Shown: positions 54,235 through 64,000 of the stretch, piece after piece
Position numbering within the stretch: position 1 is the first letter of the stretch
Layout: every line of letters begins with the position of its first letter
Source: Galeruca laticollis
Lineage: Eukaryota; Arthropoda; Insecta; Coleoptera; Chrysomelidae
Length of the DNA: 64,000 nucleotides
Direction of reading: 5' to 3'
Assembly: GCA_963921935.1 (NCBI GenBank)
Contig: OY998177.1
Span: forward strand, 22,219,926-22,283,925
The notes under the pieces: model-generated
Seen by the model: the letters and a program-made list of their open reading frames with translations, nothing else
Databases searched by the model: none
What the model was told of the DNA's origin: nothing
Made by a program: the position numbers and the translations under genes

Positions 54235-54302
54235 GATATTATTTAGTTCCTTAAGTTAATATTTTTTTTAAGTTACATATATTTATGTGTAATACAAAGT
54301 TT

Positions 54303-55251
54303 TTATTGGTATTTCTCGAGATCCGCTTCACATCTTATTTTTATTGCCTGTTCGTTTTCATTGATTCTAAGAAAAATCGTTCCATTTACATAAAAAGCTG
54401 CCTTATAATTCTTTTGTTTTCTCAGATCACGTGTCGCTTTGAAAAGGACCCTTTTGGCCAAAGACATGTCTTCATTGAAGTAAATTTTTTTGTCATCCCC
54501 ATCTAAGCCACATTTCTTAGAAGTTATACCTTTCATGTCTTTTATTCTCTTTAGTGCATCCTTCTTTGCCTGTTCGTTATTCATTTTCACCAGGATTGGT
54601 CCCTCACCACTCTTGTTGACCCTGAAACTCTCCAATATTTCATTGTTCACAGTTTGTAATTGCATGCTTGTAAACATTTTTTTAATAGTGACCACTGTGT
54701 CTAGATTGGGTTGATTTGGGACCCCTGCAACTATCAGGTTCGTTGATTCTACTGTGGCTTCAAGCGCCTCCATTCTTACTTCTAACGTTTGCATTCTCAT
54801 CTTCAGGTTTTCATTTTCCTTCTTTAGAGTTTTATTGTCCTCCAGCACGATTTCAAAGACTCGTTTTTGTTCCTCAAACGACTCTGACATGAACTGAATT
54901 GAGTGACCAAGTTCATTAATTTTTTTTTCTATTTTCTGCTCCACTGGGTTTAGAAATCGTATGAAAGATTCTTTAATGATTTCTTTCAGCCGATTTTCAT
55001 CCATATCCAGAAAATTGTCTGATTTTTCACTGTTTTTTCGTGTCGAATTTGTTGTTCTAACCTCACTTTTGTCTGTTTCACAACAGATGAATTTTTCGCT
55101 TTTACTTTGGATTTCTACTCTGGTTGAACAGCTACTATGGTAGCATGCCTTACAATTATCACACTGAATGTATTCATTCACTTTTTTTTCTGCAATATTT
55201 GCACTTAATTTCACTATTTATCTTTTGGCGGAATTTTTGTGCGTCAGTCAT
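54303..55251 (-). pseudogene. LINE ORF1: PHD-like finger, coiled coil, Baculo_FP-like domain
   Basis: The protein begins at 55251 (MTDAQKFRQKINSEIKC). A one-base gain in an A run near 55190 breaks the frame, and the rest (55214-54303) is open. The N-terminal zinc finger has CKYC, CDNCKACYHSSC and a following Cys. A coiled coil (about residues 100-170) is rich in Glu/Lys heptads. The C-terminal half (IYFNEDMSLAKRVLFKA and FLRINENEQAIKI) resembles the FP25K/Baculo_FP-type domain seen in insect LINE ORF1 proteins. It would bind the element RNA. It ends 68 bp before ORF2. Confidence 0.8.
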
Positions 55252-55319
55252 TCCTAACCTCGAATACCTAACCACATAGAAGCTGTGGTGAAATAAGTTT
55301 AGGATGCAATTGAGCAAGG

Positions 55320-55410
55320 CTAAATGATACGCTTGATTTCAAGTACTCATGCTTAATCGCTGTGATGAAGTGATGAATTTATGCGTAGTAGAGTACATGC
55401 TGGATATATG
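55320..55410 (+). pseudogene. Tc1-like transposase, C-terminal remnant
   Basis: Reads RLISS, then LNRCDEVMN after a frameshift, then a degenerate RSRVHAGY near 55375-55405. This fits the C-terminal LI.SM..RC..V...RGGHT.Y of Tc1-type enzymes. It is the continuation of 50045-50890 beyond the LINE. Confidence 0.6.
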
Positions 55411-55860
55411 CCCTAGGAGGATATGTGCCCCGAGCACGTAGTTTGCAAAATATTCGCATATCGTCGCTCTTTCTTCGTTCTCGCGGCAGTGTGGGTGATC
55501 TGTTGTGCGATATCCATCGTTAGTCACCGCTCGATTACAATTTAGCAAAATATCACTGGAAACAATTAGTAAGGTAAGGTCTTAGTAAATTCTGATCATA
55601 CATGACTACTGAAATATTAGTTTTCTGAAGAATTACAACATTCTATCTATAACTAATAACACTCGGGGGAGAGAGAGAGAGAGAGAGAGAAAAAAGAGAG
55701 AGAGAGAGAGGAGTGTAAAATTGTTGTGAGATGGAAGATGTTTTTGGGATTGGGTGTCTCCGATGACATGAGAGTTCGAATTCGAGGTGAGAAATTTGTT
55801 GGTTAGGTGTATTTATCTGTGGTGAAGTGGTTAAAATGTGGAATATTATTTCTATCGATT
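55410..55860. other. no gene; contains a GA microsatellite
   Basis: The right terminal repeat of the Tc1-like element should lie here but could not be paired. A purine-only run is listed separately. Confidence 0.4.
55669..55711. repeat. (GA)n microsatellite
   Basis: GA dinucleotides interrupted once by AAAAA. Confidence 0.95.
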
Positions 55861-56084
55861 ATTGAATATTGTGTTTTTGTAATTTACTTGTTAGATGTTG
55901 AAATATAGAGATTTTAAATTGACTGGTTAGAATATTGAATTGAATGATGGCTGGTATAATAATAATCCCAAATATAAAAACTTCGTCGATACGTCGGCCC
56001 ATTTGGCTAGTGAATAAATTCACCATGCTACAGGAAAAAACGTGAAAAACATGCAGCACCGACGGGGTGGATGGGGCTCGCGGA

Positions 56085-57635
56085 TCAAGTTGAATCGCTT
56101 TCGCTCCTGATGGGAGTGAAAGCAAAGTGAGCACGCCTGCCTATATTTGTTATAGAGCAGTTGTGTCGATAGAAGGCTATGACGTCCCTTGAATTAGGGA
56201 TGGCATTCATGAGTGTAACGGTGAGAATTTCAATAAGGATTTTGATGTCGGTTGAGAGATTGTAAGGAGCTGGTGGCTTTTCTAGAGTAACTGGATCGGT
56301 CTCTTGAGGGGTTTTGGGTATCGATAGCCTGTGGGGGCAGCGAGGGTGGAAGGCGGGGTGAGGACCACCGCAATTTGTGCATTTGGGAGTTTCGGACTTG
56401 GGACAATTTTCAGTTCGGTGGCCTGTTTGGCCGCAAGAAGGGCATATCGGTTTAGACCGACAAGATTCGGAGGAGTGTCCGGTTTGGGTGCATCGACTGC
56501 AATATTTAGGAACTGGGGGTAGCGGGTTGGTGTTGGATGGCTCGCACCGGTGTGGGAGACCATGAAATAAGAGGCCGGAGGTAAAGGCCTGGTGGTTGTG
56601 GGTTTCGGAGGTGGTAACGATGCGAAACATCGATGTGAGTTTATTGGTGGCCTTGGCGACGATTCGCCAAGCTTTGAGGAACGGAATTTTTTGGCTGTGA
56701 AGAATTTCTTCAAATTCTTCGAGGGTGATTGTGGTGTCTACATTTCTGCAGACGAAAGAGGAGGTGGGTATAAGAGTTTTATTGGCTTGCCGAGGTGGAC
56801 GTTCGGTGGAGTTGAGAACGTTGATGGTGATGTTAGAATCACCAGTAGAGGTGTGTATTCGTCTCAGAAGTGTTGAGACTAACATGGGGGAGGAGGTTTT
56901 CAGAAGCGCGGTTCTGTCGAAGATGGCTTTAAGATAGAAGATTTGTCCGTTGAGGAGCTCGAGAGTGTTTAAAAGGATGAAGAGGGCTTTTTGTGTGAAA
57001 TATTGGGGTGGAAGGTTTCTGAGGTTTAGGATTTGTATGGTGTTGTGTGTGGAGGTTGTTGTAGCGTGGTTGATTTGGTCGGATGTTGTGAGTCGGCTCT
57101 TGGTTTTACCGGCGAAGGTGAAGCCATCTTCGTCGGGGACAGGTGGTTGTCGTGTGACTGAAGGTGTGGGCGATTGAGATCTTACGGAGGAAGCGTAATA
57201 CCTTGTTGGGGATGTGTATGCGGTTTGTGTGTATTGTCGTGTGGGTGAGTGTTTTGAAGAGAAACGTTCGTGTATGAGGGGTTGGAATCTTACAGAGGAA
57301 GCGTAAGACCTGGTGGAATCTGTGAAGGGTTTGTTTTTGTGTTTGTGTGTTGGTCTTAAAGATTGAGGTGAAGGTGGTTAGTGAGAGTGGGTTGAATTAG
57401 ATGCGGTGTGTGAGTAGGATGTGTTTTGAGTGAGTGAGAGAATAGGGAATTCCTTCTCGTAGAGGGCAAGTTTTTGTTGGAAGACGGGGATCGTGAGAAG
57501 TGACATGTTTTCCTCGTACTCGTGGAGATTGAATTGGGGGTGGTTAGGATTGATTGAATGAAAGAAGTTTAGATCGTATTGTGTGAGAGGGGTGGGTTTG
57601 GTGGATTTTCTGCGGCGTAAGCGATTTGAGGACAT
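56085..57635 (-). pseudogene. LINE ORF1/gag with three zinc knuckles
   Basis: The minus strand can be read from MSSNRLRRRKSTKPT (57635) with one TAA near 57376 and a frame change, down to 56085. The middle is low-complexity and has the repeat YASSVR twice (about 57307 and 57190). An RRM-like part follows (DGFTFAGKTKSRLTTSDQ, then ILNLRNLPPQYFTQKAL). The C-terminal part (56885-56085) has three knuckles: CSRCTQTGHSSESC, CPSCGQTGHRTENC and CTNCGGPHPAFHPRCP. Such gag-like proteins are made by I-, R1- and jockey-type LINEs. No matching ORF2 follows. GC content is higher than around it. Confidence 0.78.
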
Positions 57636-57639
57636 TGTT

Positions 57640-58390
57640 GGTGGTGGTGTGGTTTAGGATGTGGGGGCGAAAGCTAATACCGACAGCGGACTCACTGCAG
57701 GAGGGAGTTGCCTTCCTAGTTAAAGGTTTCCTGACTTATGGCTTTCTGGAGTTTTATATTACCTGAGTGCTAAGTGTCCTTCTTTCTTCAGGTTGGTGTG
57801 GCTTGCTTGTTGAATCTGAAATTAAACAAGAATTATGCGGTTTATTATTTTCATAAATAAATTTGTTTCTAGAGAAACAATTGGGTTTACTCTTCCAAGT
57901 GTATTTGGATAAACTGTCGAACTGAAAAGTTCGGCAGAACATGTGGTTTGGCTGGTTTTCTTCGATTTCTTCGTCCACGGTGCCGGCGAAGTCGCGATGA
58001 ACAGATTTGGATCAGTGACCTATTCTTGCTGTATCACCTTCCTCAGGCGATGGGCTGACAAAACTGAGCACTCTGACGATATTTGCATCTCTCTTTATAT
58101 GGTAATTGAACAAGGACCAAAGTACTAAATATATTACTATTGACACATTAATCAGCTACTGAAATTTTGAGTAAATTTGCCACTTTTAGTTATAACTATA
58201 GAGGTATTCAAGGATACAACAAATACTTGTTTAGAATTCATAGAAGGATATGCCTTTTTTAAATAAAATTCTAGTATTAAGAATTACTCTTAAAAGCAGC
58301 GACTCAAATGCATAAATTAGTATGACTTTTATTATTTGCATAACTTTTCAATTAAACTTCTTATTTCATTTTTCCTGCAACTAAAGAGAA
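57640..58390. other. no recognised gene; possible element ends
   Basis: A minus-strand frame (57978-57754) beginning MDEEIEENQPNHMF is unidentified. Upstream of it the minus strand has CCTGAGGAAGGTGATACAGC (about 58050), which recalls terminal sequences of Penelope-like elements, but a GAAA in the right place is missing. Confidence 0.35.
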
Positions 58391-58509
58391 TTTGTAAATA
58401 TGGCAAAGCGGCGGAATTGTCCGCAAGTGAGCTTAGAATGGGACTTGATGTTTGGGGCAGGAAAAATCAAAACAAACATATCTATTTCATTTGTTAATCT
58501 GAGACGAAT

Positions 58510-58535
58510 CCCTACTAATAACTCAATTTTTTCAG
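58510..58535 (+). promoter_or_regulatory. branch point and splice acceptor at the pogo transposase start
   Basis: TACTAATAAC (about 58513) is close to the metazoan branch-point consensus. AATTTTTTCAG follows and ends at 58535, and the ATG is the next base. This points to a 5' UTR intron; the donor was not identified. Confidence 0.6.
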
Positions 58536-59839
58536 ATGCCAAAAAAATATATTAGAAAGCAGAATATCAAACCACGTGTTTTGTGGACTGAACAGAACTT
58601 GAGGGAAGCTATCGAAAATGTGAAATCTGGAAATATGGGCATCAATGAATCTAGTAGGAGATTTAATATACCTTCTAGAACTCTCCGAAGAAGATTGACT
58701 TTTGATAACTCAAAAAAAGTTCCTCTAGGAAAGCCTCCTGCTCTTCGAGTATCGAACGAAATTAGTTTAGTAAATCATATTAAGATTACAGATTACAGTA
58801 GACGGGATTTGCTCTTACAAGAACAATTGTTAGATCAATTGCTTTCAGTTTTGCTCAAAAACTACGTCTAGGAAACGTATTCTCACAGCGAGGCGAAATG
58901 ACAGAAACAGCAGAGATGCATTGGTTTTATTCATTTATGGAAAGGCACCCGGAACTAACCATAAGAAAAAGTGAAGGATTATCACTTGCCAGAGCTAAAG
59001 GAATGAATAAAGCAGAAGTTGATGAGTTTTACGAATTGTTGAAAATAACTCTGGAGAAGTATGACCTGGTGCAGAAACCATGGGCCATCTTCAATATGGA
59101 TGAGAGTGGCATACAAATAAATGATAAACCAGAAAAGGTAGTGGCTATAAAAGGAATCAAATGTTCTCACTTCCAAAAAAAGGGAAGAAACGTGTCCTTA
59201 ATAGCATGTGCTGAAGGAACTTTTTCACCACCAGTTCTGATTCTAAATGGGGTTCGAAAAAATCTGATGACCTTGGAAAGAATGTCTGCTGGATCTCATC
59301 TCTACATGAATAAGCAGTCTTCTTTCATTAATTCAGGATTATTTTTCAAATGGTTAGAGGAAGTTTTTGCTCCTAAGAAACCAGATGGCCCAGTTATCTT
59401 GATACTTGATGGTCATGCATCTCATTGCAATAATTTCGACATGCCGGAATTCACCGAAAAAAATAATATTATTTTGTTATGTCTCCCACGTCATACCACA
59501 CAACCACTCGATAGATCATTCCTCAAATCTCTTAAATATTTTTTTAAGAGAGAGTCTGATTCCTACATTTTCCAGAGTAAGGATAAGAATATTACCAGGA
59601 ACATTATCGGAAAACTAATCGGCCCTGCTTGGAATGAAGCTGCAACTATAACTAATGCTACTTCTGGATTCGTGGCTAGTGGAATCTACCCATTTAATGA
59701 GAATACAATGACTGAATATTTATTTCAAATTTCTGACCATTCTCAGTCTGAAGAAAAGTCAAAGAACCAACTGTGGAACCTGAAAAAGAACCTGTTAAGG
59801 AATTGGAGAAAAATTTGTAGAAAAGTTGATACTAGATGA
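58536..59839 (+). pseudogene. pogo/Tigger-like transposase, catalytic triad intact
   Basis: N-terminal part (58536-58871): a pipsqueak-type DNA-binding domain (LREAIENVKSGNMGINESSR, FNIPSRTLRRRL). A frameshift near 58830 leads into FAQKLRLGNVFSQRGEM and the second open frame (58898-59839, 313 codons). That has a CENP-B-type helix region (WFYSFMERHPELTIR, LSLARAKGMNKAEV) and the DDE core: FNMDESGIQ, LILDGHASHCN and TTQPLDRSFLKSLKYFF. All three aspartates are present. The frame shifts near 59740. Relatives bind the element ends and integrate at TA. Confidence 0.88.
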
Positions 59840-60480
59840 AAATTTCCTTCTAGATGATGATAACTACGTGTTTGAATTCGAGAATTTGTTCTAGAACCTG
59901 GTACAGTAGCAGACATGGAAAATGTTGACAAAAATAATAGTTCTAAGAAGTTGCAAGTTGTTCCAAATCGGACTCACAGTCTCAGATAAAGAACCGCAAT
60001 TCACCAGTACATAATCAAATATCAGGAGATACGGACGAAAGACCATCTAAATATTTGCATGAAATTGCTTCATTGCAAATAATTTGTAACAAAAAGAATG
60101 CAAGGAAACAATCAGCAAAAATCATATCATCCGAAGGGACGAAGATGAAGAGAAAAGGAAAATAAGATGAAGAGAACGTACCTACATGTTCCAGTAGAGC
60201 CAAAATGGTAGAAAAAGAAAGTTTATAAAAACTCGATATTAATTAAGAAAAATGATGACTGCTCATCAGGACAAGATCAACGTGATGACGGTGCAAATTG
60301 CGTAGAATGTTTGGAAAACTACTATGACAGAAAATAACCTGTTAACTGGATTCGTTGTATCGAGTGCCAAAAATAGTTGCACCAAACCTGTACCATGTAT
60401 GGCCACAGTTGCAATAACTGCGGTCGATTGAAGAAGAAGCAGAATAAAATGAAAAATGTTAAAAAAACCATCGATTTGTG
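59840..60480 (+). pseudogene. C-terminal zinc-finger part of the pogo-like transposase
   Basis: After a frame change the sequence reads EKLILDENFLLDDDNYVFEF (about 59820-59880), then a basic linker. Near 60296-60425 it reads NCVECLENYY, NWIRCIECQK, LHQTCTMYG and CNNCGR, a PHD-like Cys/His cluster found at the end of some pogo/jerky-type transposases. TAG replaces the tryptophan before LHQTC, and several other stops occur. Confidence 0.65.
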
Positions 60481-62505
60481 ATAGATTTAGTGCTGTTCGA
60501 AATATTCAATAATAAATGTTGATTTCTTGACCCTCGATTTTTTATCAACAGTTGATTTAGTATCTCTCATCGGAGGAAAAAAATTGTATCCTCCAACTGA
60601 ACTGTGTCTAGGGCATATATCCCTATGAGGGGCATTAATCCTCATCCCATGGGGCATAAATCCCATCAAGAGGGTGTTCATCCCACTTTGTAAAATTCTT
60701 CAATCGTTTTTCGACTTAACTAACCTGTATACAATTATACCATTTTATTGTAAACATCAATTCATTGCAATCATAACGTAATCCAGTTAGTAATTGTCAG
60801 TATATTCAATGATATAGTGGCATCAATTGAGGTAAGGCATATTTCCCAAATTTACCCTATAAATCAATAAAATCACGTTATGCTTTGGACGTACTTTTCC
60901 TCTTCGATAACCGAGATATCGAGATGGTTTTTCACGAAATTGTTGACAAAAGATGAAGCTATCTCGCAATAATAATAAGATGTAGCGTTTCTTTCTAATA
61001 AATTCCACAAGATGTTGCAAATTAAGACGAAAAAACCAAACTTTATATTTACACCCAGTTTATAAGCAAAACGTTGATACAGTAATTCCTTATAACTAGA
61101 CTTATAATATGAAAAAAAAATCATCGAAATGAAATCAAACGGTTCAGATGTAAAATAGCTCCAAACTTTTAGTACATTTTTCACTGTTCACTGCGATATG
61201 CCACGATAATAAATTGATCTTTGACGTTGTAGTACAGTGTGGCGATGTCGTAATCAGCAGATTTTTATTTATCTTGTAAGGATAGTAAGAACAAACCTTA
61301 TCTTCAGCTTCGAAAATCTTACGAGAAAGCATAATATATATCTAACCAACGAGGCCCAAGAGGGCTGAAATCAGTCTATAGCTCATGCGAGTCGTCCTTT
61401 CCACGGCAATCCCAAATGGGATATTGTGACCCGTACCTACCACTTCCACGTTTTCGAGAAAAATAAAACTCTATGTTTACCAGGAAAGTAGTGGGTTATT
61501 TCTTTGTAAAATGGTTAAGAGAATGTTTGGAAATATCACATCATATTCAAACTTGGATTCCACCTCTTTACATACATGTTTACCCAGACTTCAAATCAAA
61601 TTTTGTTTTCACAATATCCAATTCAGTTGAAACAACCAGTAATATGCGGAAATTTTTTACATATTCAATCGACACATCTGCAAAATGAAGTGCTATATCC
61701 CTAGAAAGATAAAAAGTTTGAATGAGTAGGAGTAAATCGATGTCTCATCCGACGATATACTTTACTCCAAGAAATATCCTGATGACAGTGAATAATGCTT
61801 CGTGTTATCCACAGCTATTCTCAAATTTGAGAATATCTGAATATTATGTTAAATATTTCAATACTTTTTCTGTGAACTTTTCACACGGCATTTCAATGCG
61901 AGTTCAGAGGATGAAACACCAACGCACGAATCAAAATTTTAGTAGAATAATAAATTTTGTACTATGCTACTGGATTCACAATCATCTATTATTAAATAAT
62001 ATTGTCGCTGTCAATTTAACAGAGTTTGAAGGAAAATCATACCGTTATATTTTGGAATCAATATTATTCATACTGGAAATTGCATTTATTTTAATTTGGA
62101 ATCTCAATACTACCAAATTTATACAATTATATCTATAACATATCATTATTTTCTGTCAGCATTCACAAGTTACGTCAAAGTAATTGACTTAGATCATGCT
62201 AATGGAATATATTTTTCAAAATTCCCAATTTTTCCACATTGCTTTTCTTAATTTACACTCCAGCGACACTAGTTCTCCCTCATTTCTCAAGCTATTCATT
62301 AGCTTGAATCCAACTCCATTGTCAGCGAGGAAAGTAGCAAACATCATTTGCAAACAACGGCGAACGTAAATTTATTTTAGTTTTAATGATTTATGCAACT
62401 TTTTGAAAAAAAATTGCATCATCCATAACCATTACTATAAATAAAAGATCTACTCTACGTGCTCCACTGTTTTTTATCTATTGAGGTGTGCGATTAAGAC
62501 AGTTG
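60480..62505. other. no recognised gene; short repeated motif
   Basis: AT-rich, without recognisable coding frames over 2 kb. At 60613-60690 the pattern GGGCAT(A/T)(A/T)ATCC recurs three times. The 138-codon plus-strand frame at 61722-62138 is unsupported: its composition is hydrophobic and random-looking. Confidence 0.4.
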
Positions 62506-62509
62506 ATTA

Positions 62510-62900
62510 GATTTGACACACACTCTTCTTTATTTGACCCGTAGATGATGACATCGTCAAAATATGCGGTAGCACCTTCCAATACTGGCAGTACTTGATG
62601 TAGAATTCAGATGGTGCAGGCTTCATTCCGAAGCGCAGATGTTCCATGGCGAAGACTCCTCGGTGTGTTGACATTGCCTGAATCATTTGACATTCTTTGT
62701 CGACTTGAACGTGGAGGTAGGCTTTGCACAGGTCAACGATACAGAATACAATGGCATCACGTAGGTTATTCACAACTTCATCGATTGTGCAATAGGAAAA
62801 TGTCCGTCGTGGAGCTGTTTATTGACAGCGACTTTATAATCGATTGCCAAGCGGACCTTGTCATTTGCTTTTGGAATTGGAACCAACGGTGAACCCTAAT
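62510..62900 (-). pseudogene. Ty3/gypsy reverse transcriptase fragment
   Basis: The minus strand reads GSPLVPIPKANDKVRLAIDY (about 62890), then IVDLCKAYLHVQVDKECQ, GVFAMEHLRFGMKPAPSEF and, after a frameshift, AYFDDVIIYGS (about 62560). These are successive gypsy-type reverse-transcriptase blocks. The active site is F-D-D. No LTR, protease or integrase was found nearby. Confidence 0.85.
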
Positions 62901-62949
62901 TGATATAGTTGCAGAAATTGTAATAAACTCTTCTTATTTCACAGCCCAA

Positions 62950-63330
62950 TTAGCGTCTACCTGTGGAATCAGTCATAAGGTGTTGGCCAAAAACAAATTT
63001 CATACATATAAATTAAAAATGGTGCTTTCAGATGACGACCCCGACCGAAGGCTGCAATTCGGTGAAAATATGTCCTCTAAAATTCTCCAACAGCCAGACA
63101 AGGTTAGGATAATTTGTTTTAGTGACGAAAGTACTTACGTCCTGAATGGAAATGTCAATACTCAAAATGTGGGGTATTGGAGTGATATAAATCGTCACAT
63201 GTTTTGTGTAAAACATACACAGTTCCAATTAAAAGTAAATGTCTGGGTAGGTATTTCCGGAAAGACATAGTCGGGCCTCTTTTTTTGAACTTGTTACTCT
63301 ATATTTTGCTATTCGATATCTATCATATTC
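62950..63330 (+). pseudogene. Tc1/mariner-type transposase fragment, N-terminal half
   Basis: Reads CGISHKVLAKNKFHTYKLKM, DPDRRLQFGENM and IICFSDESTYVLNGNVN, which carries the first catalytic aspartate, then FQLKVNVWVGISGK before a TAG, and IVGPLF. It is similar to the fragment at 4600-5095. The second and third catalytic blocks are absent. Confidence 0.8.
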
Positions 63331-63640
63331 ATGGAAAACAATTCATTCTTCCTCTTTCACTATTTAATACCAATCCTACTTATTATTTCGGTGAATGTTC
63401 TGTATTCTGTGACTTCTCCTGAGTTCTGTGGATGGCCTATAGATTGGACTTTGATCCTTCCTTGTTTTTATATCAGCTTTCATTCGGAGCACATGGTTCC
63501 TTAACCTATCAGCGCCACGAATAGAGAATTCTTCTATAATTTAATAATTTCATTTAAAACTATGTTAAAACAACTTATTATTCGTAAATTTTAGCAAAAA
63601 TAAACAAAAATCTTTCTTCTTGGAAAAAAAAATGGTGGTC
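63330..63640. other. no recognised gene
   Basis: AT-rich sequence between two transposon remnants. Confidence 0.3.
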
Positions 63641-63679
63641 CCATATGGTACCACTAGGCGTTCCCAAAGATCAAATATG

Positions 63680-63939
63680 GAAGAAATTCATTCATTCGTC
63701 TCCTTTGTATAAAATAGTTTCAAACATGGAATACAAAGCCCAACATTGCATTTCTCGCACATTGTACGCCCTTTTGAACTGCAAGCTGGCCTGGCGCGCC
63801 TCTTTCTTTTGCCCTCAAGTACAGAGATAATCCAATGGTCCCTACGCTCAAACCTGACGTAATCAGATACTCGAAAATTACTTCCCAATGCAATACCTAC
63901 TTTTCCAGTTCTTTTAACGGAGATTTTATATGTTGTCAA
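63680..63939 (-). pseudogene. piggyBac transposase C-terminal fragment
   Basis: The frame has GKRKRRARPACSSKGRTMCE then CNVGLCIPCLKLFYTKE, matching the Cys-rich C-terminal zinc domain of piggyBac transposases (C..C, C..CNVGLC). Its sequence differs clearly from the C-terminus at 43280, so it is another lineage. The upstream catalytic domain was not found before the window edge. Confidence 0.6.
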
Positions 63940-64000
63940 GTAGGTCTAAAAATTAAATGGTTTGTAAACATTTTTCGAGTTTGTATTGATATATTCTCAC

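Larger units (their letters stand above)
50891..55290 (-). mobile_element. near full-length LINE inserted in a Tc1-like transposase
   Basis: A 4.4-kb non-LTR retrotransposon, the best preserved LINE here. Its 3' tail is a TTTA/TAAA repeat at 50891-50916. ORF1 and ORF2 are present in order. The 5' end lies between 55252 (ORF1 start) and about 55320 (where the interrupted transposase resumes). Coding is disturbed only by indels in A runs and one stop, which suggests recent insertion or sequencing errors. Confidence 0.88.

Noticed and set aside
58000..58060. CTGAGGA on the minus strand as another hammerhead core
   Set aside because: There is no GAAA or pairing stem II at the required distance.
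1..64000. tRNA, rRNA, CRISPR or bacterial operon features
   Set aside because: No cloverleaf, rRNA segment, regularly spaced short repeats or compact gene clusters were seen; the repeats present are satellites and transposon ends.

Overview
The window looks like intergenic DNA from an arthropod, most likely an insect. It is AT-rich and consists almost entirely of transposable elements of many superfamilies, most of them decayed and several inserted into one another. No bacterial operon structure, tRNA or rRNA was recognised. The insect assignment rests on element types: a Tc1/mariner element with a DUF4817-like N-terminus, a P element with a THAP finger, piggyBac, BEL/Pao, RTE-like and jockey-like LINEs, and a Penelope-like element. 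The species cannot be named. The only recognisable host-type gene is a frameshifted, truncated copy of a USP2-like ubiquitin protease (25570-27460, minus).

Layout, 1-25 kb. A LINE with a restriction-like endonuclease runs in from position 1 (minus, to about 3140). LINE and mariner fragments follow, then a 169-bp palindrome (5908-6076) with a hammerhead-ribozyme-like core on each arm, and a jockey-like LINE (6433-7920, minus). An IS630/Tc1-type transposase (9200-14627, plus) is split by a 4.2-kb LINE (10050-14232, minus). A P-element transposase with THAP finger and intron (17225-20670, plus) is interrupted by an 883-bp solo LTR (17857-18739). A Harbinger fragment, a ~172-bp satellite (22900-24235) and further tandem repeats (24240-25560) follow.

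25-36 kb. The USP2-like copy is followed by a second LINE with a restriction-like endonuclease (27470-29560, minus), BEL integrase and Penelope endonuclease fragments, a pogo-like element with a disabled catalytic aspartate (32765-34614, minus), and two LINE reverse-transcriptase pieces.

36.9-49.3 kb is a set of nested insertions. An RTE-like LINE (minus) is split inside its reverse transcriptase by a 7.8-kb block. The block contains a Tc1/mariner element with ~550-bp terminal inverted repeats, and a Penelope-like element whose inverted terminal repeats each carry a complete hammerhead core. An intact-looking piggyBac (43040-45350, TTAA duplication, 577-aa transposase) sits inside one of those repeats. 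(AT)n tracts mark the seams.

49.3-64 kb. An RNase H LINE tail is followed by a Tc1-like transposase interrupted by the best-preserved LINE of the window (50891-~55290, minus; ORF1 and ORF2 damaged only by a few A-run indels and one stop). Then come a gag with zinc knuckles, a second pogo-like element with an intact catalytic triad and a splice acceptor at its ATG, and gypsy, mariner and piggyBac fragments.

These genes do not form a pathway. Each element served its own transposition, and the nesting gives a relative order of insertion.
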